From positions 4,389,271-4,453,270 of the forward strand of contig OY811974.1 of NCBI GenBank assembly GCA_963681505.1: a stretch of DNA of 64,000 nt, written 5' to 3'. The translations under genes and the position numbers were made by a program. Position 1 is the first letter of the stretch; the number at the start of each line of letters is the position of its first letter. Source of the DNA: Eunapius fragilis. Its lineage: Eukaryota; Porifera; Demospongiae; Spongillida; Spongillidae. Of the stretch, positions 23,401 to 37,500 are shown in pieces. A model generated the notes under the pieces. The model had not been told where the DNA came from and ran no database searches. It worked only from the letters and a program-made list of their open reading frames with translations.

Positions 23401-23999
23401 ATCTAACTTGGCAACTAGTCGATTCAAAGCTTCTGGAAGTAACATGCTATCAATGTGACAACATATACGTTTGAATAGCCCACCGGCTGATCTCCTGGGT
23501 GGTGTGTGTGTCTTCTTAACTGATTTGTGTTTGTGTTCGGCATCTCTCTCATCTGTTACATAGGGTAGATCAATCTGGCTCTATTTCTCCTTTTCGTGCT
23601 CTTTTAGAACTGATACCCTTTGGAAGATACAACTGATGTATAATGAAAATTTGATACAAATTTGTTATTATTTTGGTTAGTGAGTCATTAACTGTTGTTC
23701 AGCCAGAAAATTAATGACAAAAGTCGATACCATGATCAACACAACCAAAGGCTACAACAATAGTCGTTACTCCATGATCAACACACAGCACTTTGTAAAA
23801 TTCTACTCACGGTGCTATCACCTCAGGAAATTTCCCTCCAAACAGTGCAGAACCCATTCTGCCAGGCCTGATCAGCCCTTAGCATCACCTCACCCACCTC
23901 AAATGAAGCCCACTTATTGCCACTGGGGCCAAAATGGGGCAGATTCCCAGCGGTGGACAACTAGCATAGTTTGTGTCTAAGTCACCATGCTCAACTGAC

Positions 24000-24810
24000 A
24001 GAAACGCATATCTGTGCATCCTTCCTTTTCTGATATGGGTGGAGAGCCATATCCAAATAGTAACAGTTCCTTGACCTACTTCAAAACACAGTCCACTTCT
24101 TGGCTTGGAGGGTGTCCATCAACAGCACTATCTCCCTCAGGAATTGGTGTTACTGATGGACATTCCAGCCAGCTCAACGTGTCCACATTGGACACATTAT
24201 TGTGGCCAGCCTTATACCCAACATGTTCTCACAGATCGGCACCCAATGATGTAGTCTTGCAGGATATGGGCAGTCCTACCTAAAAGCTGCTTGATTGGCT
24301 TGTGGTCATTAGTAATAGTGAATCCCCATCCTTGTGGATGATTGTGAAACCTTTTCACACTAAAGATTATTGCTAACTCTTAAAAATAAGTCACCACTTG
24401 CCCCATATGGTGACACATCACAGGAGAGTAGCACTTCCTTGCAGCTGCGTACCCTGAACGCATCCTGATTGATGCTCCTTCATTAAAGACCACCACTTCC
24501 ATTTTGTAAGCAACTCTTTTATTGATGCCTAGTTTAGTAGTTGATGATACCCAACAACATAGCTGTTTCACATTTTTGGGAGCTGTTGCATCCTGGACTG
24601 CCCTCACCTTCTGTGTAGGAAACACTAGGTAGTGCTCTACCTCTGTTTGGAGTATCATCCCTGGTGCTTCAAGAGCACCACATCCAGGCTCCACAGTTGA
24701 TCTGACTCCACCCATTCACCATGATGCCTAATCCCTTCAACTAGCTATCTATCGTCTGCTGGAGAATGGTTGGGGCAGAAGGTATTCCAAACTGAACCTG
24801 AAACAGCCCC
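24000..24810 (-). pseudogene. Ty3/gypsy pol remnant (RT end, RNase H)
   Basis: Minus-strand fragments appear in pol order. At about 24810-24730, QFGIPSAPTILQQTID is the RT primer-grip region. At 24715-24380, PTQKVRAVQDATAPKNVKQL is the segment after RT. At about 24440-24400, LLSCDVSPYGA is the start of RNase H with its catalytic Asp. Then ITNDHKP follows near 24300, and NVDTLSWLECPS at about 24170 is the linker before the integrase. Multiple stops and frame changes show a dead copy. No LTRs were found. Confidence 0.7.
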
Positions 24811-24861
24811 TAGCTTTAGATAATGTTGTCACAAATATCAGATCGCATAATTGCTACACAT

Positions 24862-24916
24862 GGGCATAGAAAATAGCAGTATTTATCACCCTGGGTGATA
24901 AATACTGTTATTTTGA
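24862..24916. repeat. Perfect short hairpin
   Basis: CAGTATTTATCACC and GGGTGATAAATACTG form an inverted repeat with about 20-bp arms and a 2-3-bp loop. No uridine tract follows, and there is no sign of a transcription unit. It is probably a MITE relic or an isolated palindrome. Confidence 0.5.
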
Positions 24917-25336
24917 ACAATCCTCTTGGGATGATTTATAGTTCTGAAGATATATTTTCGCAGGGCTTTCAATGACACATATGATCCATGAGTTACATGT
25001 ATTATTCCTATGCTCGAACATTGTGATTTAGAGGTTACATGATAAGTGGCCATTATTTACATGAGATAGGACTATTTCTATTCACCTGATTTCGTACTTC
25101 ATACATGTACAATGTTGGCTGTTACCCTGCATGGTTAATATCATACTGTCACTGACAAGGATTTGTAATTTTCCAATTCTTAAGTACCTCCCTCTAAATG
25201 ATTATGTTCTGTACATGTAGTTGTGCTCTGCCACCAATGAATTACTATTTGCAGTAATGCCATGTGTAACAAGAAGGCTATGTGCTATTAATTATTATCT
25301 TGTAAGCTGTTAATCACCCTTGCTGTCCGCCTTGTA

Positions 25337-27317
<1,981 letters not shown>

Positions 27318-27340
<23 letters not shown>

Positions 27341-27990
27341 TATATGTAGTATTCCACCATTTTTTTAAATGCATACGTAGTGGTTCAAAATGCTCATCAT
27401 CTGCACTATCAAGACCAGTACATTCTAGTTGAGATGGAACATTGGCTGAAGACAGTGCCCAGGGCAATATGTCATTTAGCATAGCATGGTGGAAGTGGTG
27501 ACTGGCTCTAAAACAACAGCTGAGCCCATATGCATGCACGCCAAGGTTGTCCACATTTGTTCCACAGCTGATGGCAATGGTGATGGATGCAGCCAATGGT
27601 TATGCGGACAATGTTGTCGTCCATGCAAAGGCCCAGGGATATTAAAGTATATGCAACCATGCAGGCAACAGATTCCTTTTTTGACCCAGATAAAAGTCTC
27701 ACCTTGGACAAAAGCAGTGGCCAGTAATTCAGCTGCAATGGAAAAAAACCCTTGGTACTGTAGAACCCAAGTTTTCTGTCAATGGGACATTGCAGGAGAG
27801 GGAGCAGGTTTTTTTTTTATCTTTGTACTATTCAGTGATAGCAGACTCCTGGAAACAAGGTGGTAATATGGTAAAGGTGAGTTCTTTACAGCCTGCAGAT
27901 GAAGCTAAATATGCGTGCTGATGGAGCAAGGTGAACAGCACTCCTTATCCCAAGGCCTCCAGACTTTACAGGCAGCCATCCTTACAAGGA
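27318..27990 (-). pseudogene. R2-type retrotransposon remnant (zinc knuckle and endonuclease start)
   Basis: Minus-strand pieces run in element order. KSGGLGIRSAVHLAPSA at about 27960-27900 and LISLGLCMDDNIVRI (within the frame 27738-27508) come first. CGTNVDNLGVHAYGLSC (Cys/His knuckle) and ANVPSQLECTGLDSADD at 27596-27318 follow. These match RHGGLGIRSVVQLAPSA and CHHCGCEVTAFATHGLNC in the copy at 2833-4218. It is degenerate. The same remnant is partly repeated at 33470-33700. Confidence 0.65.
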
Positions 27991-28391
27991 CTTGACTGCA
28001 GATTGCCTGAGATAATAATTATGATTCATCATGTCTACTTCCTGTGTCATAAACCACACAGCTCATCTCATTCTTCTTAGATTTCATTATGTAAGGACCA
28101 GCATTAGGGTACAGGGTGTCCACACACCCCTAGGGCCTCGGTGGCCTCAGGGGGCCAGTGCACCCCCCACCCCTCCCCTGGTTATGGCGCCCCCCCAACA
28201 CCTATAAGTAAATTTTTACTGTAGCTTTGCAATATGATTACTACATGCAACAATGTGTAAAATAGCTAACTCATCTGAGCGTACAAATAGCGATTAACAA
28301 ATGACTAAGATTGCTAAACTGATAATGCCCCTCCCCCTTTGGTACCCATCGTGGGGTTGGCCCCTCTCTTCGATAAGTGTTGGGGCCACCT

Positions 28392-28735
28392 ATGAGGGGT
28401 ACAGGGTGTCCACCACACCTCCCATGCAGGGGTAGAGGGGTCCACACCTCCCATGGGTACAGGGTGCATGTCCACACCTCCCAGGGGTACAAGGTGTCCA
28501 CACCTCCCTGGGGTACAGGGTGTCCACACCTCCCAGGGGTACAGGGTGTCCATACCTCCCAAGGGTACAGGGTGTCCACACCTCCCAAGGGTACAGGGTG
28601 TCCACACCTCCCAAGGGTACAGGGTGTCCACGCCTCCCAGGGGTACAGGGTGTCCACACCTCCCAGGGGTACAAGGTGTCCACACATCCCAGGGGTACAG
28701 GGTGTCCACACCTCCCAGGGGTACAGGGTGTTCAT
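28392..28735. repeat. 26-bp minisatellite (array B, inverted relative to A)
   Basis: About 13 copies of GGGTACAGGGTGTCCACACC plus TCCCAG, the reverse complement of the 10641-11545 unit. Several units are cut or extended at the left end. It lies between the retrotransposon remnant and a broken HIF1AN exon. Confidence 0.9.
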
Positions 28736-28950
28736 ACCACTCACTGATCACAAACATTAGGGTGATGTGTGGTCCTCAAACTGTAATCAGATTCCCAGAA
28801 AGGTTCTTGTCATCATGGAACTATTTACTGTAAATCATGGCCATTCAACAGCAAATATTCTTTGCCAACATGAAGTGCTTTTTTGATTAGCAGTGACATA
28901 CTTTCATGTACAACAGCAACCAGTGTTGTTTCTAGGCAGCAACTTAAATT

Positions 28951-29179
28951 AATAGACAACTTCACGATCTGATTATTTTGTACTCCGGATGTGATGTCAC
29001 CTAGTCACTACGAAGAAGTCCGTTGTTGTCTCTTTGTTGTCTCTAGCTTTTACTGGGCCTCATATAGTTACATCGTTGTGGGGCCCAATAAAAGCTAGAG
29101 ACAACAACGGACTTCTTCGTAGTGTCTAGATGACATCACATCCGGAGTACAAAATAATCAGATCGTGAAGTTGTCTATT
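28951..29179. mobile_element. Fold-back MITE, about 229 bp
   Basis: The arms of about 100 bp (28951-29050 and 29074-29179) are near-perfect reverse complements, starting AATAGACAACTTCACGATCT. The loop is about 25 bp. The parallel unit at about 34150-34180 lacks it (GACTTAATTGCCCC), so that site shows the empty target. The duplication could not be fixed because the target is T/A-rich. No coding capacity. Confidence 0.75.
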
Positions 29180-29189
29180 GCCCTAACTG

Positions 29190-29272
29190 GTGATTACCTT
29201 TCCTGGAACAGCACATGGATTCAACAAGTGCAGTGTACCTCTCCAAGGACAACAAGAAGTATGATGAAAAAG
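29190..29272 (+). pseudogene. HIF1AN: Broken HIF1AN 5' exon (copy B)
   Basis: The sequence GTGTACCTCTCCAAGGACAA and the end ATGATGAAAAAG|GTATAT correspond to the FIH segment just before the catalytic exon (VYLSKDN...DEKK, joining VDPESGF at 11885). Frame changes and a small deletion remove the expected tyrosines. Copy C at 34185-34277 is similar but different in detail. The assignment rests on a short peptide match and the compatible exon border. Confidence 0.5.
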
Positions 29273-29284
29273 GTATATGGTTCG

Positions 29285-29420
29285 TGGGAAGAAAGGGTAA
29301 GGGGTGTGAGGAGGGTAAGGGTGGGGAGGAGGGTAAGGGGTGGGGAGGAGAAAGGGGTGGGAGGAGGGGTAAGAGGTAGGGAGGAGGGTAAGGGGTAGGG
29401 AGGAGGGGTAAGGGTGGGAT
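29285..29420. repeat. Purine-rich GGTAAGGGG tract
   Basis: Irregular tandem copies of GGTAAGGGGTGGGGAGGAG. The reverse complement occurs at 10595-10640 beside minisatellite A, and a shorter version at 34290-34330. It marks the repeated unit that ends in receptor-gene 3' sequence. Confidence 0.7.
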
Positions 29421-29615
29421 AAAGGATGTGGAGGAATCATGTAACTCATGTTGCTGCTGTAGGTTGGTGTCACGCTAGAAACAAGACATTTAATATGCAT
29501 TGCAAAGTAGTTTTTTTCAATTCAAAACTGCTGCAAATTTGTTTAGCTATACATATTCAATGTGCACAGTTCAAAGGCAGCAAAACCACTACTATAAAGT
29601 TAACTAGCGTCAGCA

Positions 29616-32600
29616 GGGTAATTCTTCATCCAGTGGGCCCATTTATTGACACCTATGTTTCAATTTGACGAAACATTTGGTACACTTGTTCATTTCATTT
29701 ATCTTAGTATATAGTTTCAATCTATTATAACTTACAAGGTTCGGTTCATTAACTATAAGGTGTGAAAAGTTAGACCACAAAAGTAAACAACGCCCGGTAT
29801 ATATTTAACCGTTATGGCTATGGCCACAATGGTTTTGTAGGCTGTGACAGTCATACTAGTTGGTGCAATGGCATGGCCATAGCTTCTACTGGGCTCACAC
29901 CAAGCAACATTTTATCGTTTTTTTCAGCTATATCTTAAAAAGTACAATTTAAAATATTTTTATTTTTAGAGATAATGAAAGTGCAGGTCGTTTTGTACTT
30001 GTTATTGCTGTTTCCAGGACGGGATGAAACTTGTTTCATTGTTATACTGTTTTGAACAAAGACTGTCTATCTTGAAGTTATTGTTGCTATATGAATTAGT
30101 ATGGCCTCATACTTATCTTATCATAACATGTGCATGCCTATATAAACAATCAAACCTTTAAAGCTTTACGCATGATTTTCAATACGTTTATAGAACCGAC
30201 ATTTCAGAGGTCAGTGAGTGTAACTGTGATGATTACATTGTACACGCATTAAAGGCATGCAGCATGCAACGATTTAGGCATGTGTGTAGTGTCTCTACGC
30301 AACTTACATTTTCATACAAAATGAGCTAATCAAAGAATTCCAACACAACTATATAAATTCAACAATTTTAGGCTCTTTTGGTTACACGTCTCTTATTACC
30401 TATCAAACTGCTGGAGTAGTCCTTGACTAGAACAAATGATTTGGAAATTGGTTTAATATAGTGCAATTTCTGTGTGCCTACTATCCTTTTTGACTGAGCA
30501 AATCTGGCTTTCAAGGATTTTGCTTCATCCTCATATTCTTCATTTGTCACATAACAAAACGACATACCCTTTATTTCTCTTACTGCAAATTCATATAGTT
30601 GTTTTGAATTCAGTATGTGATTTTCATATAGGCTTTGAAGGCTAGCTTTTGTAGCAAGGCGCTTCAATGTACCTGCAATCCCATCTGCGCATGTTTTTCC
30701 GTGTGAAGTTGCGAAGAAGTGCCACTCTGCCTGTACACCGAAATCTTCCATGTGATAGCACAGATTGATAAAGTTTTTCTATTTTTATATTGAGCAGCAC
30801 ATCCATCAGACACATAGATTATCTTACTAGGCTTTTGTTCAAATGTAGCTGTTAAAAATTCTACCAGTTTTCTCTGAAACTGATGCAATGCAACTGTATC
30901 ATGTTTTGTGCATTCTGATATGACTAAATAGCACTTGCTTAAAATATTTCCACTTCCATCTCTGTAGTAGCATACAAATGGGTGAATTGTTGCCTGCACC
31001 TTATTCCAATGAAACGCTTGAACAGCATCCTGGCACACACAGCTGTAAATTTCAGAAAAATCTGCAAAAACTAAATATTCATTAGGACCGAGATTTATCT
31101 TAGCTTCATTAACATAATTTGCTTGCATATGGGGTATAAAATCATGGTATTGAAGCTTTTTAACTGCCGCTACAAATGTTTCAATAAATTCCTCCACGGG
31201 TTGAGTTACTGTCTCCATGGTCGAGCGATCTGTAGATGTCCATTGTTTGTACTCTATATTATCAACCATTTTTTCTTCCATGATATCTTGCAGTTTCTGA
31301 TTTAAAACTGCTACACCAGGACATTGCTTACACTTGCTTAAATAGCAGTTGATGCTTGGGGGATTACATTGTATTGCAGCAAGACAATGTCTGTAGTGTA
31401 GAAAAGCACCATCACTAAGTGTGGCTATCTTACTGCCTATGAACATTAGCTTTGTGTTCTGGTGGAGTGTGCATACACAGACTGTGTGTGTGCCACTGGC
31501 TCCTGCTAGGACACATTCTATAGGTCGCAACGTCGCAAATGTAGAGAAACCGAGCTTTACGCCAGGGTGTTGGGCCTTGAACTGCTCATATGCTTCCTTT
31601 AGGTTGCACAGGATCAACTGCTTTTGACGATGCACCTTTCTACCTACTGATACATAATCCTTTTTACCAGGCATTGCTCTACTTGCTTCATCACTGCTAT
31701 AGAAATCCTGCACGAGTTGCACTGTTGCATTTGGGAGAGACTTAATTGCCAATCTTTGTATTAGGGGTTGAAAGGATGCCCTTTTCATCTACTAGATCTT
31801 TGGCACGTTTGGCCATGCGTTTTGACGTACCAAATTCTTTCATTATTCTTTGTACCGACCAACTCTTTGGTAATACTGTTAGTATTTGAAGCAATTCACT
31901 CCTCTTAGTTGTGGATTTAAATTTTTCTTTCAGTTGTGATATAATTTCACTTTCTGAATCAAGGCTGGGATTTACACCCAGCTTTTGGGATAAACAATTT
32001 AGAATTCTCTCCAGCTTCATCTGGCGGTATGAGTTTCCATGCCTTTGGATCTCACGTTTTGAAATAGGTGATACTCCAAGTAAAAGAAATGCTTCATTCA
32101 ATACCCTGCATTCACTCGAGGCATCCTGACTGCTTGAACTACTGCTGGGAGCATTACCATCATCAGCATCCTCTGAATCATCAGGCTCTGGATTCACTTC
32201 ATCACCCCCCTGAGCCAAAGTAAGTTGAGCTGGATTTAGATCCACTTCCATTTGTTCAACATTGGTTTCAGGATTGACCTCCGTGCTAACCTCACAACGT
32301 ACATCCGTATCCAATTGAGCAGACTGGTCATCTGAAGACACACTTGCACTTACTGCAGGTTGGTTTTCTGGTATTTGATGTGCAGCGTCTAGAGTTACGT
32401 GACTATCTTGACTGTCCAAGGTGTGGGAACCACGCAGTGCATACAGCTTTCTACGGCACAGTGAGCAAACCTTGTTCGCTGGGTTTAGGTTGAGCGAAGG
32501 AAAGCTTGCTATTAAATTCCTCGGAACTAGCCTTAGGTCTCTGTATGTGTGGTACGAGTTTTCCTTGCGGACTTTGGGTGGCAGTTGAATGGATCGCAAC

Positions 32601-33415
32601 AACGACGCAGACGAGAAAAGGGACTTGACGACATGGCTGAACGTAAAAAAAAGCAACTAAACGAGCGTAAACACTGTGTGGTGTGTGAATCGTTTTATAG
32701 TCGAGTACGGTACATCGAAACAAAAGAGAGCCTCTTTAGCACAAAGCGGCGAATGCACGCTTGGGCTAATGAGCTGCCCTAAGCACAAAGCGGCGATTGC
32801 GCGCTTTTGTGTGCATGCGCTGAATAGATGTATATGTGTTACTGCGGCACTCAATTGATGTGCTAAAAGGTGGTTTTTATACTGGCGCCCATATTATGTA
32901 ATAGTTTTGATACACATATTGTTATATTAACTAATTCAATTAGCAACAATAACTTCAAGATAGACAGTCCTTGTTCAAAAGAGTATAACAGTGAAACCAA
33001 GTTTCATCCCGTCCTGGAAACAGCAAAAACGACCTGCACTTTCATTATCTCTAAAAATAAAAATATTTTAAATTGTACTTTTTAAGATATAAATGAAAGA
33101 AACGATAAAATGTTGCTTGGTGTGGGCCCAGTAGAAGCTATGGCCATGCCATTGCCCCAAATTCAAGCCTCAGTATGACTGTCACAGCCTTCGAAACCAT
33201 TGTGGCCATAGCCATAACGGTTAAATAGATACTGGGTGTTGTTTACATTTGTGGTCTAACTTTTCACACCTTACAGTTAATGAACCGAACCTTGTAAGTT
33301 ATAATTGATTGAAACTATATACTAAGATAAATGAAATGAACAAGTGTACCAAATGTCTCGTCAAATTGAAACATAGGTGTCAATAAATGGGCCCACTGGA
33401 TGAAGAATTACCCGG
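29616..33415 (-). mobile_element. DNA transposon with about 480-bp terminal inverted repeats
   Basis: The left repeat (29616-30092, starting GGGTAATTCTTCATCCAGTG) and the right repeat (32939-33413) are near-identical reverse complements. A three-frame transposase-like gene fills the middle. CAGCA occurs on both sides (29611-29615 and 33416-33420) as a possible 5-bp duplication, leaving two extra G on the right. The homologous stretch at about 34485-34520 has no insertion and serves as the empty site. Very long inverted repeats occur in only some DNA transposon superfamilies; which one applies is not clear. Confidence 0.8.
30368..32656 (-). pseudogene. Transposase-like gene of the long-TIR element (two frameshifts)
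   Basis: Three overlapping minus-strand frames make one protein of about 780 residues. N-terminal frame 32656-31742: CSLCRRKL zinc-like motif, acidic Ser-rich linker, then a basic helical region (WSVQRIMKEFGTSKRMAKRA). Middle frame 31788-30664: VGFSTFA-like LGFSTFATLRPIECV, HTVCVCTLHQNTKLM, NEYLVFADFSE, TIHPFVCYY and IIYVSDGCAAQYKNRK. C-terminal frame 30751-30368: GVQAEWHFFATSHGKTCADG. Asp residues in FADFSE, VSDGC and CADG look like an RNase H-fold triad, but that is inference. Overlaps of 47 and 88 nt mark the frameshifts. I know this as a widespread uncharacterised animal family and assign no superfamily name. Confidence 0.65.
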
Positions 33416-33470
33416 CAGCATATCATGTCTCCATTATGTCCATCATACTCCTCCTGTGCTATCGGGAGTC
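33416..33470 (-). pseudogene. Truncated third copy of receptor-gene 3' end
   Basis: CAGCATATCATGTCTCCATT and following bases match 34507-34560, the stop-codon region of receptor copy 2, then break off into retrotransposon sequence at about 33471. It shows that the unit at 27.4-33.47 kb once joined a receptor gene as its neighbour does. Confidence 0.6.
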
Positions 33471-33700
33471 ATGCCAAGGTTGTCCACATTTGTTCCAGAG
33501 TGAGGGATGCAAGACCAATGGCTATGCAAATAATGCTGTCGTCCATGCAAGGGTGCCGGATAAAAGCCTTGCCTTGGACAATGCACCAGAAGCAGTAGCT
33601 AGTAATTCAGCTGTAATGTAAGAAACCCTTGGTAGATCCCAAGTGTTCTGTTAATGTGACATTAATTATTGCACCAGAGTGAGGAGGTATATCCTGCATG
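33470..33700 (-). pseudogene. R2-type retrotransposon remnant (second copy of the 27.5-kb piece)
   Basis: AAGGTTGTCCACATTTGTTC and the following 200 bp parallel 27541-27790 with indels. It starts the second tandem unit and is followed, as in the first, by the 26-bp minisatellite. Confidence 0.55.
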
Positions 33701-33781
33701 GTGGATTTGGACAGAGGAAGCCTATTATGTGACTTTACAATGACCCAAGCTGCATGTTCCACTTGCTGTGACCACAAATCC

Positions 33782-33965
33782 CAGGGGTACAACAGGGCGT
33801 CCAACACCTCCCAGGTGTACAGGCTAGGGTGTTCACACCTCCCTGGGGTATATACAGGGTGTCCACACCTCCAAGGGGTACAGGGTGTCCACACCTCCCG
33901 GGGGTTCAGGGTGTCCACACCCCCCAGGGGTTCAGGGTGTCCACATGCACATCCCAGGGGTAGGT
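33782..33965. repeat. 26-bp minisatellite (array C)
   Basis: About seven diverged copies of GGGTACAGGGTGTCCACACC plus TCCCAG, same orientation as array B. Units at the left are irregular in length. Confidence 0.85.
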
Positions 33966-34184
33966 GTTTGTACCACTCAAACACCAGGGCGATGTGTGTA
34001 TGAGCACAAACTGCTTGTACCCATGGATGGTATTGCAATTGGATACATGTATAGTTATTTAATCATGGTATGGCCCGTCAACAAGCAAATGTTCTGTGCA
34101 AACATGTAGTGCTTTTTGATTAGCAGTGACATATACTTTCAAGTACATCATCTCCATAGCAACCAATGCAGTGACTTAATTGCC

Positions 34185-34277
34185 CCGGTGAACTATCCTG
34201 GAACAACACATGGCCGGGTCCCAACAAGCACACAGTGTACCTCTCCAAGGACAACAACAAGTTCATGATGAAAAAAG
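34185..34277 (+). pseudogene. HIF1AN: Broken HIF1AN 5' exon (copy C)
   Basis: One frame reads PNKHTVYLSKDNNKF followed by MMKK and a GT at AAAAAAG|GTAC. It looks like the FIH segment ahead of the catalytic exon, with the residues between NKF and DEKK partly deleted and a frame break upstream. It lies 260 bp from the stop of receptor copy 2 on the opposite strand. Confidence 0.5.
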
Positions 34278-34536
34278 GTACATTACAGGAAGAATGGGTA
34301 AGAATGGGGAGGAGAGGTAGGAAGGATATGTAGAGGTAATTCATGTTGCTAGGTTGGTGTTGCGAAAACAAGACCTTGTGCTTAATACTCAAGTAGCTTT
34401 TCAATTCAAAGCACAATTAGTACAGTATATTCAACGAGCGTACATGAAGAGTTTAAAGAGCTAAACCACTAATATTACACATCTATACAGTTTAATTAGC
34501 ATATTGCAGTAGCATATCATGTCTCCATTATGTCCA

Positions 34537-37500
34537 TCATTCCCCTCCTGTGCCATCAGAAGCCATGGGAGGTGAGGGTGACAGTTTAGGAGGTGAGGGT
34601 GGTGGGGGTGGATATGTGCTTGAACCTTCATGAAGTTCACTTTCAGCGTCCTGTTGAAGAGGAAGTGTACATTTGAGAGATTGCATGCAGAGACCCATGT
34701 GTTGAAATGAAAGGTGGTTTATTTATATGAAAGCTAAGCATGAAAATGGAATAGAATTAAAGAAAAACTGCAACCAAAAGATATGGTAGAATACGGTTCT
34801 TGTCACTTATCTGCAATTAATGTTGCTATTCTCTTGTAGACTGTGACCATTTGAATACATGTTTTAATGAAGGTGTACAATTATATCGAGTCAGGGGAAC
34901 TAGTATTTTCCGGAAGGAGTGGATGCATGCAATTGAAATGTACACGTAAATGAATCCAGGCCATGGTAACTCCATGATGGACAGGCCAATTTCCAGTACT
35001 TATGAAAGAAGTTATGGTGCCTCTTAGAATATGAAATAATTAGAAAACTTGGAAAATATGTGCTGCTCCCTTTTCGAGCCCATACAAAGTACTGTACATG
35101 TGCATACACATTTACATAGAATAACTAACCTTATTTTGATATGGCAGTGAGCCATTTTGGTTACTCTTATCATTGTTTCTTTGAAGGTGCAGCACAAGAA
35201 CAAAATCTGGATCTTCACCCAATCTTGATATGATGGGAACATTTTGAATGGAATAAATGATATGCAGTGTAACAGCAATGACTTACCTCATGGCATCAGA
35301 TGATCGAACGTATATGTTATTTGCAGGTGGAGTATCATAAGATGTAATCCCAGAAAGCTATATGATGATAAGTACACATGTGATGGCATATACGCTACGT
35401 TAGCTATGACTTACCTTTTCTCCTCCTGATATATATGACCAGTATAAGTATCACCATAACAACTGCAGCTACCATCACTACTGTAACTGGCAGGATTATG
35501 AATGCAATCATCTCTGAAAAAAAGACAAAATCAATTAAATACCAAACACATAATAATAAATGCTAACCATTAGTAAAATGTTTGTGAGTAGGTGCACTGG
35601 GGTTATCCAAAAAGTTAGATGCATTTCCTGTTGTCTGCACTGTTGGGCTTGGAGGAGGGATATTTACTATTGCAAAAGGAGAGAGAAAATACTATTTCAC
35701 CTTTCTCATATTATATATGTACACATACATGTAGGTGCCCCAAAATACAAGTACATTAAACATAAAAGTACATTAGGTGCATGTATTATGTACGCATGTG
35801 ATGGGATGAATATTTATTCAAAACATTTTCCACCCTCCTGAATAATGAAATATAAACTAACATGTAAGCTCCTTCTTTGGAGGTATGTACATGTAGATAA
35901 ATGTGGTTGGGTTTCCATTTCCAGCTCCATTGACAGCAAAAAATGTAAACAGAATTGTACCGTTATAGTCCAAGATGGTTGTATTTTGCTCTCCATAGGA
36001 TCCATTATGTATCAACAATAAAAGATCACTAAGACCAAGTGATGAATTACAAGACACACTAGGCCTGCATCCTGTTGGATTACTGATGGTCTTTGTAATG
36101 TTGGTGACATTGTTACCAAGTACATAATGAGATATAGTGGGAGGGGTTGAAACTTCAAGAGATGGTGGTGCAACCCAGGAGACCACTAAGGTAGTGTTGG
36201 TTGAACTAACATTGAACTGCAGTGGTAGAGAATGGATGCCTACATGGGGGAGATATACATGTACGGAATTCATATCAAGCACTTATATGTACATACATGT
36301 AAATACATGAACAGTACAAAAGTAGCAATGAAACAGTTGCATCTATGTGTACATTATGCATGTACAAACCATACAGCAGCAACTTGCACAATGACTCATT
36401 GAAAGTTGTATGTGCCGATAGAACTACTCACTGCCTCATACCTTCAATTTCATTAATCTGTTCTGGAATATAAGTATTGTTTTAGTGCCCAATACATAGC
36501 ATGGAATACAAACAATGAAGGGAATAAGTCCCACTCAATTTAAATCAATGATTTAGGCCCATAACGCCCTTAGAATTAACGATTAATGGTCTGATTTGTA
36601 CTATATGTAAAAATAGGAAGTCAGTGGTCCAAAACATAGCCCAAACAATATTTCATACATAATACAAGGTGTTCACGAAAGAGAGCAACACTTTTAAATG
36701 AAATAATTCCTTAATAGAATTCTAAATAAATTTATGAATACACAATAACCGCGTTTAGTGAACAAAACAGCATCATTACGATTCTTTAACAGTTCAAAAG
36801 ATAATACTTGTGACCAACAAATTGTTTCAAAGAACTGCTTCCATGAACATCAACACAACCTTCGAGCTCTGCCATATTTAGCAGCACAGAATAAAATATT
36901 GTCATTGCATCCCATTTCAAATGTAATTAATGTGACAAAAAATGGCGATGAGTTCTGCTCTGTCACACATGAATACATAATATGCACGTGCACAATAACG
37001 TTTGAGAAGAGCATTTTTCAGTAACACAATATACCAGGTTAATAAATGCAGGATGACACGTGCATATCCTTATATTATACTGTCCGTTTACAAAGGTACA
37101 ACTCAAGCAAATACATGTAGCTGTCTAACTCCCTTGTAGCCATGTTACAATAGACATCTTGCTGCATGCATGACATTGCCCAAGTAGATGTATGGCAGGT
37201 TGAAAAATATACAGACCGCGCGTGCGAGTCAGCGCGACCGCTGGAATCAATTTGCTAATTAACAGCACAATTATAACTACAATTTATAATTGGCGACCGC
37301 GAACCGTTCGAGGTTCAGTTCGATTGTAACCGGTTCAGTTCGATGTTCGGTTCGAACTGGAACACTACCATGTATACATATACTCTCAGAAGGGCTGCGC
37401 TACAGATTAAGCTAGCCCATGGCCTACTTGCCACTAGTATTTTTCCAAGTTTTTATAAACTAAAGCTCATGAGCATAGCAACCAAATAACTGAATCAATA

